Part shown: positions 18,313-27,923 of the stretch, one piece after another | How the letters are laid out: each line of letters starts with the position of its first letter | Numbering within the stretch: position 1 is the stretch's first letter | NCBI GenBank assembly: GCA_963816555.1 | Contig: CAWFLD010000010.1 | Span: 1 to 64,000 of the forward strand | Length of the DNA stretch: 64,000 nucleotides | Source: Lutibaculum sp963816555 | GTDB taxonomy: Bacteria; Pseudomonadota; Alphaproteobacteria; Rhizobiales; Tepidamorphaceae | Direction: 5' to 3' | The notes under the pieces: model-generated | Seen by the model: only the letters and a program-made list of their open reading frames with translations | The model's database searches: none | Told to the model about the DNA's origin: nothing | Made by a program: the position numbers and the translations under genes

Positions 18313-18912
18313 ATGTCTTTCGATTCTCGCGATTCCAGGCAGCTCGCGCGGCGCGGCTTCCTGATCGGCGCGGCGGCCCTTGCGGCGGCCGCGTGCACGC
18401 CGCAGCCGGGCGGCATTGCCGGCCTGCAGAACTACGCCGACCTCGATCCGCGCTTCCGGCGCCGCCGGGTCGACTACACCGGCAAGGAGAAGCCGGGCAC
18501 GATCGTCGTCGATACCGGCGACCACTTCCTCTACTTCATCGAGGGTGACGGCAAGGCGATGCGCTACGGCGTGGGCGTCGGCCGCGAGGGAGCGGTGTGG
18601 GCCGGCCGCGCCTATGTCGGGCGCAAGGAGGAATGGCCGCGCTGGACGCCGACCCAGACGATGATCGCCCGGGATTCGCGCCTGCTGCAATATGCGGGCG
18701 GCGTCGAGGGCGGCGAGAACAATCCGCTCGGGGCCCGCGCGCTCTATCTCTACCGCAACGGCCGCGACACGATGTACCGGCTGCACGGCACCAACGCGCC
18801 GTGGTCGATCGGCACCTCGTCGTCGTCGGGATGCATCCGCCTGCTCAACGAGGACGTGATCGACCTCTACCAGCGCGCGCCCGTCGGGACCCAGGTCCTC
18901 GTCCACGCCTGA
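18313..18912 (+). CDS. L,D-transpeptidase (YkuD/ErfK family), lipoprotein or Tat-exported
   Basis: Cell-wall enzyme of 199 residues forming 3-3 cross-links in peptidoglycan or linking proteins to it. The catalytic signature HGTNAPWSIGTSSSSGCIRL (His, then Ser-x-Gly-Cys-x-Arg) is complete, with the cysteine as nucleophile. The N-terminus has a twin-arginine-like stretch (ARRGFLIG), a hydrophobic core and a lipobox-like AAAAC, so export as a lipoprotein is likely. A CtrA-like site lies upstream. It is convergent with the DUF3775 gene. Confidence 0.93.
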   Translation: MSFDSRDSRQLARRGFLIGAAALAAAACTPQPGGIAGLQNYADLDPRFRRRRVDYTGKEKPGTIVVDTGDHFLYFIEGDGKAMRYGVGVGREGAVWAGRAYVGRKEEWPRWTPTQTMIARDSRLLQYAGGVEGGENNPLGARALYLYRNGRDTMYRLHGTNAPWSIGTSSSSGCIRLLNEDVIDLYQRAPVGTQVLVHA

Positions 18913-18950
18913 AGACCGGGGCCCGACGCCCCTCGCGGCGGCGGCCGGAG

Positions 18951-19355
18951 CTAGAGCCGGTCCGCCTCCACGTCGGCGCACGAGAAGCCGAGCTCGTCGA
19001 GCCCCTGCTCGACATGGTCGGCGAGCAGCGGCATCTCGATCAGGTAGCGCCCGGTGTGCGAGGAATGCTCCTCGCTCGCCTGCCTGACCAGGTCCTGCCA
19101 GTCGTCGCGGGTGTAGTCGCCGCGGCCGAGCCAGGCGAGCGCCACGAGCTCGACCTGCGCGTCGATGTTCAGGCCGTCGATGAAGCCGACGAGCTCGCTC
19201 TCGACCGGATCCGCCGAGTCGTCCTCGAGCGTCCCGATCATGTCGTCGTCGACGGCATTGGAGCCGTCCTCGGTCTCGGAGGACACATCCTGCGCGTCGA
19301 ACTCCCGCGCCTTCACAACAACGTAACAAGCCTGTTCGAGAGATAGGGAAAGCAT
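18951..19355 (-). CDS. DUF3775 domain protein
   Basis: A 134-residue acidic protein restricted, as far as I know, mainly to alphaproteobacteria and of unknown function. It begins MLSLSLEQACYVVVKAREFD and contains the family's VELVALAWLGRGDYTRDDW and YLIEMPLLADHVEQGLDELG. No signal peptide or membrane helix is present. The start at 19355 fits the family; longer upstream reading on this strand is antisense to phoR. It lies between an L,D-transpeptidase and the phosphate regulon, with no clear link to either. Confidence 0.85.
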   Translation of the reverse strand: MLSLSLEQACYVVVKAREFDAQDVSSETEDGSNAVDDDMIGTLEDDSADPVESELVGFIDGLNIDAQVELVALAWLGRGDYTRDDWQDLVRQASEEHSSHTGRYLIEMPLLADHVEQGLDELGFSCADVEADRL

Positions 19356-19412
19356 GTTCGGGCTTCGCGTCCTGTCTTGATTCGTGTTTCGCGTCCCGAC
19401 TGATATGGGCGG

Positions 19413-20816
19413 ATGATGGCGGTCGCCAAGGGAGCCGCCCGGACGCGTCACGGGGACCGGCCCGACGAGCGGGAGCAGCGCGTGAGCCCACCCGAACCAG
19501 AGACCGTTCCGACCGCTACCCCCGCGAGGGCGGCCAGGCGCCGGCTTTACCTCGTTCTCGCGGTCGTCGCGGGGCTCTTCGTCCTGCTGGCCGCCGCCGG
19601 GGCGCTGCACCCTCTCGTCGCCCTGCTCGCCTGCGTCACGATCGGCGCGGCGGTGGTCGCCGCCTGGCCCAGCCTCGGCGGCCAGATCCCGGCGGCCTCG
19701 TCGCCCGCCACCGTCGTCGCCGGCACGGACCGCTCCGACCTCATGGCGTTCGCCGAGGCGCTGCCCGACGCCTGCCTGCTCGTCGACCGCTTCATGCGCG
19801 TGCGACACCAGAACGCGGCGGCGGCCGAGCTTCTCGGCCGGGTCGAGCCGACCCAGCCGCTGAACTTCCTGCTCAGGGCGCCGGAGGTGTCCGAGGCGGT
19901 GCTGGAGGTGGTGAACGGCCGCGGCCCGCGTGTGGTGACCTATTTCGAGAAGGTGCCGATCGACCGCTGGTTCCAGGCCACGGTGCGCCGCGTGACGGCG
20001 GGGGAGGGCTCGGCCGAGCTCTACATGGTGCTGCTGCGCGACCTCACCGAGGCGCAGCGGGTCGAGCGCATGCGCGCCGACTTCGTGGCGAATGCGAGCC
20101 ACGAGCTGCGCACGCCGCTCGCCTCGCTCATCGGCTTCATCGAGACGCTGCAGGGGCCGGCGAAGAACGACGCGAAGGCCCGCGAGCGCTTTCTCGGCGT
20201 CATGGCCGTGCAGGCGCGGCGCATGTCGCGGCTGATCGACGACCTGATGTCGCTGAGCCGGATCGAGCTCAAGGCGCACATGCGGCCGAACACGGTGGTC
20301 GACCTCGCGCCCATCGTCGACCACGTCGTCGAGGCCATGCAGCCGATCGCCGAGGAGGCGGGGCTCGAGATCTCCGTCGACACGAAGGACAGGCCGCTCG
20401 AGGTCGTCGGCGACCGGGACGAGCTGGCCCAGGTCTTCCAGAACCTGATCCACAACGCCATCAAGTACGGCTTCTCCGGCGGCCGCGTCGAGATCTCGGT
20501 GTGGCGGCAGGTGCGTGGCGGCAGCCGGCCGGACGCCGCCATCGTCTCGGTTCGGGACCATGGGCCCGGCATCCCGGCCGAGCACATTCCGCGGCTGACG
20601 GAGCGCTTCTACCGGGTCGACGTCGCCTCGAGCCGGGAAAAGGGCGGCACCGGCCTCGGCCTCGCCATCGTGAAGCACATCCTGAACCGCCATCGCGGCC
20701 AGTTGCTGATCGAGAGCGAGGTCGGCGAGGGCGCCACCTTCTCGACCGTGATCGATGTCGCATCCGAAGGGGCAAAGCATCGCACCGGCACGAGGCCCGC
20801 GAGCGAATACGCCTAG
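19413..20816 (+). CDS. phoR: Phosphate regulon sensor histidine kinase PhoR
   Basis: Membrane histidine kinase that phosphorylates PhoB when phosphate is scarce and is held off by PstSCAB-PhoU. In 467 residues it has an N-terminal hydrophobic region (about 45-100), a PAS-like domain (about 112-215; LPDACLLVDRFMRVRHQN), the H-box VANASHELRTPLASLIGFIE, N-box FQNLIHNAIKYG and G-boxes DHGPGIP and GGTGLGLAIVKHILNRHRG. It opens the phoR-pstSCAB-phoU-phoB cluster. Either of the adjacent ATGs at 19413 and 19416 could be the start. Confidence 0.95.
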   Translation: MMAVAKGAARTRHGDRPDEREQRVSPPEPETVPTATPARAARRRLYLVLAVVAGLFVLLAAAGALHPLVALLACVTIGAAVVAAWPSLGGQIPAASSPATVVAGTDRSDLMAFAEALPDACLLVDRFMRVRHQNAAAAELLGRVEPTQPLNFLLRAPEVSEAVLEVVNGRGPRVVTYFEKVPIDRWFQATVRRVTAGEGSAELYMVLLRDLTEAQRVERMRADFVANASHELRTPLASLIGFIETLQGPAKNDAKARERFLGVMAVQARRMSRLIDDLMSLSRIELKAHMRPNTVVDLAPIVDHVVEAMQPIAEEAGLEISVDTKDRPLEVVGDRDELAQVFQNLIHNAIKYGFSGGRVEISVWRQVRGGSRPDAAIVSVRDHGPGIPAEHIPRLTERFYRVDVASSREKGGTGLGLAIVKHILNRHRGQLLIESEVGEGATFSTVIDVASEGAKHRTGTRPASEYA

Positions 20817-20832
20817 ATTCCAGTCGCTTACG

Positions 20833-20861
20833 CTGTCGTCAAACTGTCATGGCCGGGTCAT
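20833..20861 (+). promoter_or_regulatory. Pho box (PhoB-binding site) before pstS
   Basis: Three 7-bp units at 11-bp spacing: CTGTCGT, caaa, CTGTCAT, ggcc, GGGTCAT. The middle unit matches the consensus CTGTCAT exactly, and the 7+4 pattern is the PhoB-dimer arrangement. A candidate -10 (CATAGT) lies at 20867. It predicts activation of pstSCAB-phoU-phoB, and so of its own regulator, under phosphate starvation. Confidence 0.85.
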
Positions 20862-20993
20862 ACAAACATAGTGGCCGGCCCCTACAGTCCCGCCCGTTCG
20901 CGCCTCTCGGGGGAGCGTTCACCAAAGGGCCCGGGCAGCACCAGCGCCGTCGCGGGCGGAAAGCAAACCAATCCCAACGACAGGGAGATCGTC

Positions 20994-22034
20994 GTGAAGC
21001 GCATCAACCTAGCCTGTGCGGTCGCCGTCACGGCCGCCGGCGCGATCCTGGCCAACGGTGCCCAGGCCCAGTCCCGCGACACCATCCAGATCGCAGGTTC
21101 GTCCACGGTCCTGCCGTTCGCGTCCATCGTCGCCGAGGAATTCGGCAACGCGTTCCCGGACTTCAAGACGCCGGTCGTCGGCTCGGGCGGCTCGTCGGGT
21201 GGCCTGCGCCAGTTCTGCCAGGGCGTCGACCTGAACACGATCGACATCGCCGACGCCTCGCGCCCGATCAAGGACAGCGAGATCGACGCCTGCGGCCAGA
21301 ACGGCGTGAAGCAGATCCTGCAGATCAAGATCGGCTATGACGGCATCGTCTTCGCCACGTCGGCCGAGAACGATCCCTTCAAGCTGACGCCGGAAGAGAT
21401 CTACAAGGCCCTGGCCGCCAAGGTGCCGCAGGACGGCAAGATGGTGGACAACCCCTACACCAACTGGAACCAGATCGACTCCTCGCTCCCCGACCAGGAG
21501 ATCAACCTGGTGATCCCGGCCTCCAACCACGGCACCCGCGAAGTGTTCGAGGAGAAGGTCGTGATGGAAGGCTGCGAGAAGGCCGGCCTGCCCGAGATGG
21601 ACAAGGACGCCATGAAGAAGGCGTGCCTCGACTTCCGCCAGGGCCGCGTCACCGAGATCTCCGGCGACTACACCGAGACGCTCGCCCGCCTCGACGCCGA
21701 GCCGAGCTCGGTCGGCGTGTTCGGCCTGTCGTTCTACGACCAGAACCGCGACAAGCTCGAGGTCGCCACGATCAACGGCGTCGAGCCGTCCATGGAGACG
21801 ATCGCGTCGGGCGAGTACCCGGTGTCGCGCCCGCTGTTCTTCTACGTGAAGGGCGAGCACATCGGCCAGGTCCCGGGCATCGAGGAGTACACCGAGTTCT
21901 TCCTCAGCCCCGAGATGTCCGGCGAGGGCAGCCCGCTCGTCGAGCAGGGCCTGATCCCGCTCTCCGACGACGAGCGCCAGACCCAGATCGACAACTTCGA
22001 GAACCGCAAGACGGTCGAGAAGTCGAAGGGCTGA
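20994..22034 (+). CDS. pstS: Phosphate ABC transporter substrate-binding protein PstS
   Basis: Periplasmic high-affinity phosphate receptor of 346 residues. The GTG at 20994 is preferred over an upstream in-frame codon because cagggaga precedes it and a proper signal peptide follows (VKRINLACAVAV, cleavage near AQAQS). The phosphate-binding motifs IAGSSTVLPF, GSGGSSGGLRQFC, IDIADASRP and the SNHGTREVF loop are all present. A Pho box lies about 130 bp upstream. Confidence 0.96.
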   Translation: MKRINLACAVAVTAAGAILANGAQAQSRDTIQIAGSSTVLPFASIVAEEFGNAFPDFKTPVVGSGGSSGGLRQFCQGVDLNTIDIADASRPIKDSEIDACGQNGVKQILQIKIGYDGIVFATSAENDPFKLTPEEIYKALAAKVPQDGKMVDNPYTNWNQIDSSLPDQEINLVIPASNHGTREVFEEKVVMEGCEKAGLPEMDKDAMKKACLDFRQGRVTEISGDYTETLARLDAEPSSVGVFGLSFYDQNRDKLEVATINGVEPSMETIASGEYPVSRPLFFYVKGEHIGQVPGIEEYTEFFLSPEMSGEGSPLVEQGLIPLSDDERQTQIDNFENRKTVEKSKG

Positions 22035-22060
22035 TCGCCCTGCGATCGCGATCCTGACGG

Positions 22061-22085
22061 GACGGCCCGGCGCGCCCGGGCCGTC
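22061..22085 (+). other. Stem-loop between pstS and pstC
   Basis: GACGGCCCGG, 5-nt loop, CCGGGCCGTC: a perfect 10-bp stem 26 bp after the pstS stop and without a U-run. Such structures after a binding-protein gene commonly stabilise its mRNA or limit read-through, giving more PstS than permease (general knowledge; not shown here). Confidence 0.5.
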
Positions 22086-22164
22086 ATCCCCTGGAAGCAC
22101 CGGCTCGGCGCCCTACCACTAGGGCCGGGCCGGGGCCTCTTTCTCCACCGCCCGCCAAGCAACG

Positions 22165-23557
22165 GTGCACGTGAAGATGACGTTCGACCTCATCATCGTC
22201 GCCATACTGCTCGTCATCATGGCGGTGGGCTACCAGCTCGCGCTGCGCCGCACCCGCGCGGCCGCGGCCGGCGGCACGCAGCGCTTCCATTCCCGGCCGC
22301 ATTATCACGGCTACCTCGTCGCCATCTGGGCCGCCATCCCGGCGCTCGCCATCATCCTCGTCTGGTGGCTCTTCCGCGACGCCATCATCCACCAGTACGT
22401 TCTCGCGCAGCTTCCCGAGGACGTGCGCTCCATGCCGCCGGGCGACCTGCGCGGCGTCATCCTGCGGGTCCAGCAGATCGCCTCGGGCTTCGGCGTCGTC
22501 GGCGAGACGCAGCCCTACGAGAACGCCGCCGCGACCGCGCTGGGGCGTCTCCAGGCGATCGTCAGCTTCGCGCTCGTCGCGCTCGTCGCCGCCGCCGCGG
22601 CCGCCGGGCTCTACTTCGCCTATCGCCGCATCTCGCCGCGCCTGCGGGCCCGCAACGAGGTCGAGCGCGTGATCGGCGTGCTGCTCGTGCTCTGCTCGGC
22701 CATCGCCATCCTGACCACGGTCGGCATCGTCTTCTCGCTGCTCGGCGAGGCGATCCGCTTCTTCACCTTCGTCAGCCCGGCTCGACTTCTTCTTCGGCAC
22801 GGTGTGGAACCCGCGCTTCTCCAGCGTCGGCACCGGCGGGCAGGGCGATTTCGGCCTGCTGCCGCTGCTCTGGGGCACGGTGATGATCGCGCTCATCGCG
22901 ATGCTGGTGGCGGTGCCGGTCGGCCTGATGACGGCGATCTACATGTCCGAATACGCGCCGCGCCGGGTCCGGACCTTCGCCAAGCCGGTCATCGAGGTCC
23001 TGTCGGGCATCCCGACCATCGTCTACGGCTTCTTCGCGCTGACCGTGGTCGGCCCCGCGCTCGTGGAGATCTTCGGCGCGGTCGGCCTCGACGTCACGGC
23101 GACCAGCGCGTTCACGGCCGGCGCGGTCATGGGCATCATGATCATCCCGTTCATCTCGTCGATCTCCGACGACATCATCACCCAGGTGCCGCTGTCGATG
23201 CGCGAGGGCTCGCTCGGCCTCGGCGCGACGAAGTCCGAGACGATCAAGAGGGTGCTGCTGCCGGCCGCGCTGCCGGGCATCGTCGGCGCCCTGCTGCTGG
23301 CCGTCAGCCGCGCCATCGGCGAGACGATGATCGTCGTGCTCGCCGCCGGCAACAGCCCGGTGCTGCGCGCCAACCCCTTCGAGCCCGTCTCAACCGTCAC
23401 GGTGACCATCGTCAACCAGCTGACGGGCGACGCCGAGTTCTCGAGCCCGCAGTCGCTCGTCGCCTTCGCCCTCGGCCTGACGCTGTTCGTCATGACGCTC
23501 GGGCTGAACGTCGTCGCGCTCTACATCGTCCGCAAGTACCGGGAGCAATACGAGTAG
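22165..23557 (+). CDS. pstC: Phosphate ABC transporter permease PstC (one frameshift)
   Basis: Inner-membrane permease of the phosphate importer. The N-terminal 200 residues (helices such as IIVAILLVIMAVGYQLAL and IVSFALVALVAAAAAAGLYF) and the C-terminal 250 residues are in different frames. They join near 22780, where one surplus base breaks FTFVSP-LDFFFGTVWNPRF. The permease domain contains PVIEVLSGIPTIVYGFFAL and GLGATKSETIKRVLLPAALP. The long N-terminal extension is usual in alphaproteobacterial PstC. The start may be GTG 22165 or ATG 22177. Taken alone, the first frame runs on into pstB, a false fusion. Confidence 0.9.
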
Positions 23558-23560
23558 GCC

Positions 23561-24940
23561 ATGGTCAGCACCACGCAAGACCTCGCTGCCGGTGCTTCCG
23601 GCGCCGGCCGGCGCACCGACACCAGGGCGGCCGTCGCGGAGAGCCTGAAGAAGCGCCACGCCGCCGAGCGGCGCTTCCGCGCCTACGGCATCGCCGCCGT
23701 GGTGGTCGCCGTCGGCTTCGTGTTCATCCTGTTCGGCAGCGTCCTGTGGAAGGGCGTGCCGGCCTTCTGGCAGGCGACGTTCCACCTCGAGGTGACGTTC
23801 GACCCGCAGGTGGTGAAGGTCGGGCCGCCGCCCGAGCCGGTGGCCGGGGAGTCGCCGGCCGAGCACGAGAAGAAGATGTCGACCTGGCAGCGCAAGCTCG
23901 CGCTCGTCAACTGGAGCGCGCTCATCGAGGACGCGATCCGCAAGCAGGTGCCCGACGTCGAGGCCAGCCGCGGCGACCTCGTCGGCCTCGTCGCCAGCGG
24001 CGAGCGCTACAAGCTGCGCGACATGGTGCTGGAGGATCCGGGCCTGATCGGCCAGACCCGCGAGGTCGACCTGCTCGCCGACGCCAATGTCGACGTCTGG
24101 CTCAAGGGCAACATCGACCGCAGCCTGCCGCAGGACCGGCAGCAGCTGAAGAAGGTCCAGCAGACGCTGGCCGACGAGCTGCTCGAGCGCGGCGTCATCG
24201 ACATGTCGTTCTCGAAGGCGCTGTTCCTGAACGCGGATTCCCGCAGCTCGCCCGCCTCGGCGGGCCTGGCCGGGGCGTTCATGGGCTCGCTCTACATGAT
24301 GCTGATCGTGATCTGCCTCGCCGTGCCGATCGGCGTGGCGAGCGCGATCTACCTCGAGGAGTTCGCGCCGACCAACAAGGCGACCGACCTCATCGAGGTG
24401 AACATCAACAACCTCGCCGCGGTGCCCTCGATCGTCTTCGGCCTGCTCGGCGCCTCGGTCTTCATCGGCTGGATGCGGCTGCCGCTCTCGGCGCCGCTCG
24501 CCGGCGGCCTCGTGCTGACGCTGATGACGCTGCCGACGGTGATCATCGCGACGCGCGGCGCGCTGCGGGCGATCCCGCCCTCGATCCGCCAGGCCGCGCT
24601 CGGCATCGGCGCCTCGCGCACGCAGATGGTGTTCCAGCACGTGCTGCCGGTGGCGGTGCCGGGCATCCTGACGGCGACGATCATCGGCGTGGCGCAGGCG
24701 CTCGGCGAGACGGCGCCGCTCCTGCTGATCGGCATGAACGCCTTCGTCGCCAACGTGCCGACCTCGCCGCTCGACCAGGCGACGGCGCTGCCCGTGCAGG
24801 TCTATCTGTGGCAGGGCAACGAGAACCGAAACTTCTTCGAATCGCGGACATCGGCGGCCATCATCGTGCTGCTCGGGCTGATGATCCTGCTGAATGCGAT
24901 CGCGATCTTCCTTCGCAACCGCGTCGAGCGGCGCTGGTGA
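23561..24940 (+). CDS. pstA: Phosphate ABC transporter permease PstA
   Basis: Second permease of the phosphate importer, 459 residues, longer than E. coli PstA (about 296). A membrane helix at about 45-65 is followed by roughly 175 mostly polar residues (about 70-245, rich in Lys/Glu), probably a periplasmic loop. The permease domain then starts at GAFMGSLYMMLIVICLAVPI, with coupling motif RQAALGIGASRTQMVFQHVL and the QALGETAPLL signature. It follows pstC by 3 bp. The insertion is a known feature of some proteobacterial PstA proteins. Confidence 0.93.
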   Translation: MVSTTQDLAAGASGAGRRTDTRAAVAESLKKRHAAERRFRAYGIAAVVVAVGFVFILFGSVLWKGVPAFWQATFHLEVTFDPQVVKVGPPPEPVAGESPAEHEKKMSTWQRKLALVNWSALIEDAIRKQVPDVEASRGDLVGLVASGERYKLRDMVLEDPGLIGQTREVDLLADANVDVWLKGNIDRSLPQDRQQLKKVQQTLADELLERGVIDMSFSKALFLNADSRSSPASAGLAGAFMGSLYMMLIVICLAVPIGVASAIYLEEFAPTNKATDLIEVNINNLAAVPSIVFGLLGASVFIGWMRLPLSAPLAGGLVLTLMTLPTVIIATRGALRAIPPSIRQAALGIGASRTQMVFQHVLPVAVPGILTATIIGVAQALGETAPLLLIGMNAFVANVPTSPLDQATALPVQVYLWQGNENRNFFESRTSAAIIVLLGLMILLNAIAIFLRNRVERRW

Positions 24941-24957
24941 CACGAGAGGGCCCGGAC

Positions 24958-25815
<858 letters not shown>

Positions 25816-25846
25816 CGGCACCGGAACGACGAACGGGAACGAGATC

Positions 25847-26584
25847 ATGAGCCAGCACACCGTCTCGGCATTCGATACCGAGCTGAACGAACTCGCGGTC
25901 CTGATCGCCCAGATGGGCGGGCTGGCCGAGAAGATCCTGACCGACGCGGTCCACGCCTTCGACCGGCGCGACGAGGATCTCGCCCACCAGGTGATCGACG
26001 CCGACGTGCGCATCGACGACCTGGAGGCCGAGGTCGAGGAGCAGGCGGTCCTGCTGATCGCCCGCCGCCAGCCGATGGCCTCGGACCTGCGCGCGGTGAT
26101 GGCGGCGATCCGCATCGCCTCCGACCTCGAGCGCATCGGCGACCTCGCCAAGAACATCGCCAAGCGCTCGCTCGCCATCTACTCGGAAGCCTGGCCCCAC
26201 AAGGGCGTGCCGCAGCTCGACCACATGGCCCGCATGGCCCTCGCCCAGCTCAAGGACGTGCTCGACGCCTACACGCGGCGCGACCTCGACAAGGCGGTCG
26301 ACGTCTGGCACCGCGACACCGAGCTCGACGCGATCTACACCTCCATCTTCCGCGAGATGCTGACCTACATGATGGAGGATCCGCGCAACATCACCTTCTC
26401 CACGCACCTCCTGTTCGCGGCGAAGAACATCGAGCGCATCGGTGACCATTCGACCAACATCGCCGAGACCGTCCACTACCTGATCGCCGGCAGCCCGCTG
26501 CGCGGGCCCCGGCCGAAGCAGGACACGTCGAGCCTGACCTCGGTCGGCGTCGACGAGGCGGCGGCCGGGACCGGCGAGGAGTAG
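25847..26584 (+). CDS. phoU: Phosphate signalling complex regulator PhoU
   Basis: Peripheral protein linking PstSCAB to PhoR so that PhoB stays inactive when phosphate is plentiful. The 245-residue protein is the usual two-repeat helical bundle; each half has the metal-binding E/DxxxD pattern, seen in RIASDLERIGDLAKNIAK and FAAKNIERIGDHSTNIAE. The start at 25847 follows cgggaacgagatc. phoB begins 5 bp after the stop. Confidence 0.96.
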   Translation: MSQHTVSAFDTELNELAVLIAQMGGLAEKILTDAVHAFDRRDEDLAHQVIDADVRIDDLEAEVEEQAVLLIARRQPMASDLRAVMAAIRIASDLERIGDLAKNIAKRSLAIYSEAWPHKGVPQLDHMARMALAQLKDVLDAYTRRDLDKAVDVWHRDTELDAIYTSIFREMLTYMMEDPRNITFSTHLLFAAKNIERIGDHSTNIAETVHYLIAGSPLRGPRPKQDTSSLTSVGVDEAAAGTGEE

Positions 26585-26589
26585 GCCTC

Positions 26590-27300
26590 ATGGCATCGGG
26601 GACCGCGGCGAAGATCCTCATCGTCGAAGACGAAGAGCCCCTGAGCCTGCTCATCCGCTACAACCTCGAGTCCGAAGGCTACGACGTCGATGCGGTCGAG
26701 CGCGGCGACGAGGCTGAGACGCGGCTCGAAGAGAGCGCGCCCGATCTCGTCCTTCTCGACTGGATGCTGCCGGGCCTGTCGGGCATCGAGCTGTGCCGGC
26801 GCATCCGCTCGAAGCCGGAGCTGAACGGGCTTCCCGTCATCATGCTGACGGCGCGGGCGGAGGAGAGCGAGCGCATCCGCGGGCTGTCGACGGGCGCCGA
26901 CGACTACGTCGTGAAGCCCTTCTCGATCCCCGAGCTGATGGCCCGGATCAAGGCGCTCCTGCGCCGCACCAAGCCGCAGCTCATCGCCGGCGTGCTCAAC
27001 GCCGGCGACATCGAGCTCAACCGCGACACGCACCGGGTCCGCCGCAACGGCCGCGAGGTGCATCTGGGCCCGACCGAGTTCCGGCTGCTGGAGTTCCTGA
27101 TGCAGAGCCCCGGCCGCGTCTTCACCCGCGAGCAGCTGCTCGACGGCGTGTGGGGCCGCGACGTCTATGTCGACGAACGCACGGTCGACGTGCATGTCGG
27201 CCGGCTGCGCAAGGCGATCAACCGCGGCCGCCGCTCCGACCCGATCCGCACGGTGCGCGGCGCGGGCTACGCCTTCAACGAGCAGTTCGGCGCGAACTGA
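26590..27300 (+). CDS. phoB: Phosphate regulon response regulator PhoB
   Basis: OmpR-family activator of 236 residues that binds Pho boxes when phosphorylated by PhoR. The receiver domain (about 5-120) has the acidic pocket EDEE, phospho-Asp in VLLDWMLPGLSG, Thr in MLTARAEE and Lys in DDYVVKPFS. The winged-helix domain (about 135-230) contains HLGPTEFRLLEFLM and RTVDVHVGRLRKAIN with RTVRGAGYAFNE. It closes the pho cluster, 5 bp after phoU. Confidence 0.96.
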   Translation: MASGTAAKILIVEDEEPLSLLIRYNLESEGYDVDAVERGDEAETRLEESAPDLVLLDWMLPGLSGIELCRRIRSKPELNGLPVIMLTARAEESERIRGLSTGADDYVVKPFSIPELMARIKALLRRTKPQLIAGVLNAGDIELNRDTHRVRRNGREVHLGPTEFRLLEFLMQSPGRVFTREQLLDGVWGRDVYVDERTVDVHVGRLRKAINRGRRSDPIRTVRGAGYAFNEQFGAN

Positions 27301-27326
27301 CCGGCCTGGCCGGGGTAGGGGCCTAC

Positions 27327-27353
27327 GAAAAAGGCGGGCCCGGAGGCCCGCCT
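27327..27353 (-). terminator. Rho-independent terminator of gcrA
   Basis: AGGCGGGCC, tetraloop, GGCCCGCCT (27332-27353). On the minus strand the stem is followed by CTTTTTCG, a classic intrinsic terminator 28 bp after the gcrA stop. On the plus strand it may also limit read-through from phoB, though no T-run follows there. Confidence 0.8.
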
Positions 27354-27380
27354 GAAGTTGCCACGCTCAGGGAGCTCGCG

Positions 27381-27923
27381 TCAGCCGGCCTTGCGGCGAC
27401 GATCGTTGACCGGCTGGTAGGCCATGCGGCCGTGACGCTCGCAATAGGGCGAGCCGACCTTCGAGCCGCCGCCGCAGAAATGGAACTCGGGGCTCGTGGG
27501 GTCGCCGATCGGCCACTTGCAGGTGTGCTCGTTCAGCTCGAGGATCGAGCAGCCCTCGCCGCTCGGGATGACCAGCTCCTCGACCGGGGCGGGCGCCCGG
27601 TAGGGAACGGCCTCGACCTCCGGCTCGGCATAGGCGACCGTCTCGGCCTTGAGGGCGGTGTTGCCGACGACGCGGGGCGCGACGGCGGGCTTGGCGGGTG
27701 CCGGCCCGTGCTGCGGCCGCGGCGCCGACGGCCGGCGCGGCTTGTGCGTCCGCGGCGCCGCGCTGCGCACCGTCTTGGCCCGGCCGGACAGGCCGAGCCG
27801 GTGCACCTTGCCGATCACCGCGTTGCGCGTGACTTCGCCCAGCTCGCTCGCGATCTGGCTCGCGCTCAGCCCGTCAGTCCAGAGTTTCTTGAGGAGTTCG
27901 ACACGTTCCTCGGTCCAAGACAT
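27381..27923 (-). CDS. gcrA: Cell-cycle regulator GcrA
   Basis: Alphaproteobacterial sigma70-associated regulator acting at promoters with CcrM-methylated GANTC sites. The 180-residue protein begins MSWTEERVELLKKLWTDGLS (start 27923, after ggagcggcgg; an ATG 12 bp upstream is possible). It has the helix-turn-helix SQIASELGEVTRNAVIGKVH, a basic proline-rich linker (about 55-120) and the cysteine-rich C-terminal domain CSILELNEHTCKWPIGDP ... FHFCG ... YCERH that contacts the sigma factor. Two GANTC sites lie upstream. Confidence 0.95.
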   Translation of the reverse strand: MSWTEERVELLKKLWTDGLSASQIASELGEVTRNAVIGKVHRLGLSGRAKTVRSAAPRTHKPRRPSAPRPQHGPAPAKPAVAPRVVGNTALKAETVAYAEPEVEAVPYRAPAPVEELVIPSGEGCSILELNEHTCKWPIGDPTSPEFHFCGGGSKVGSPYCERHGRMAYQPVNDRRRKAG

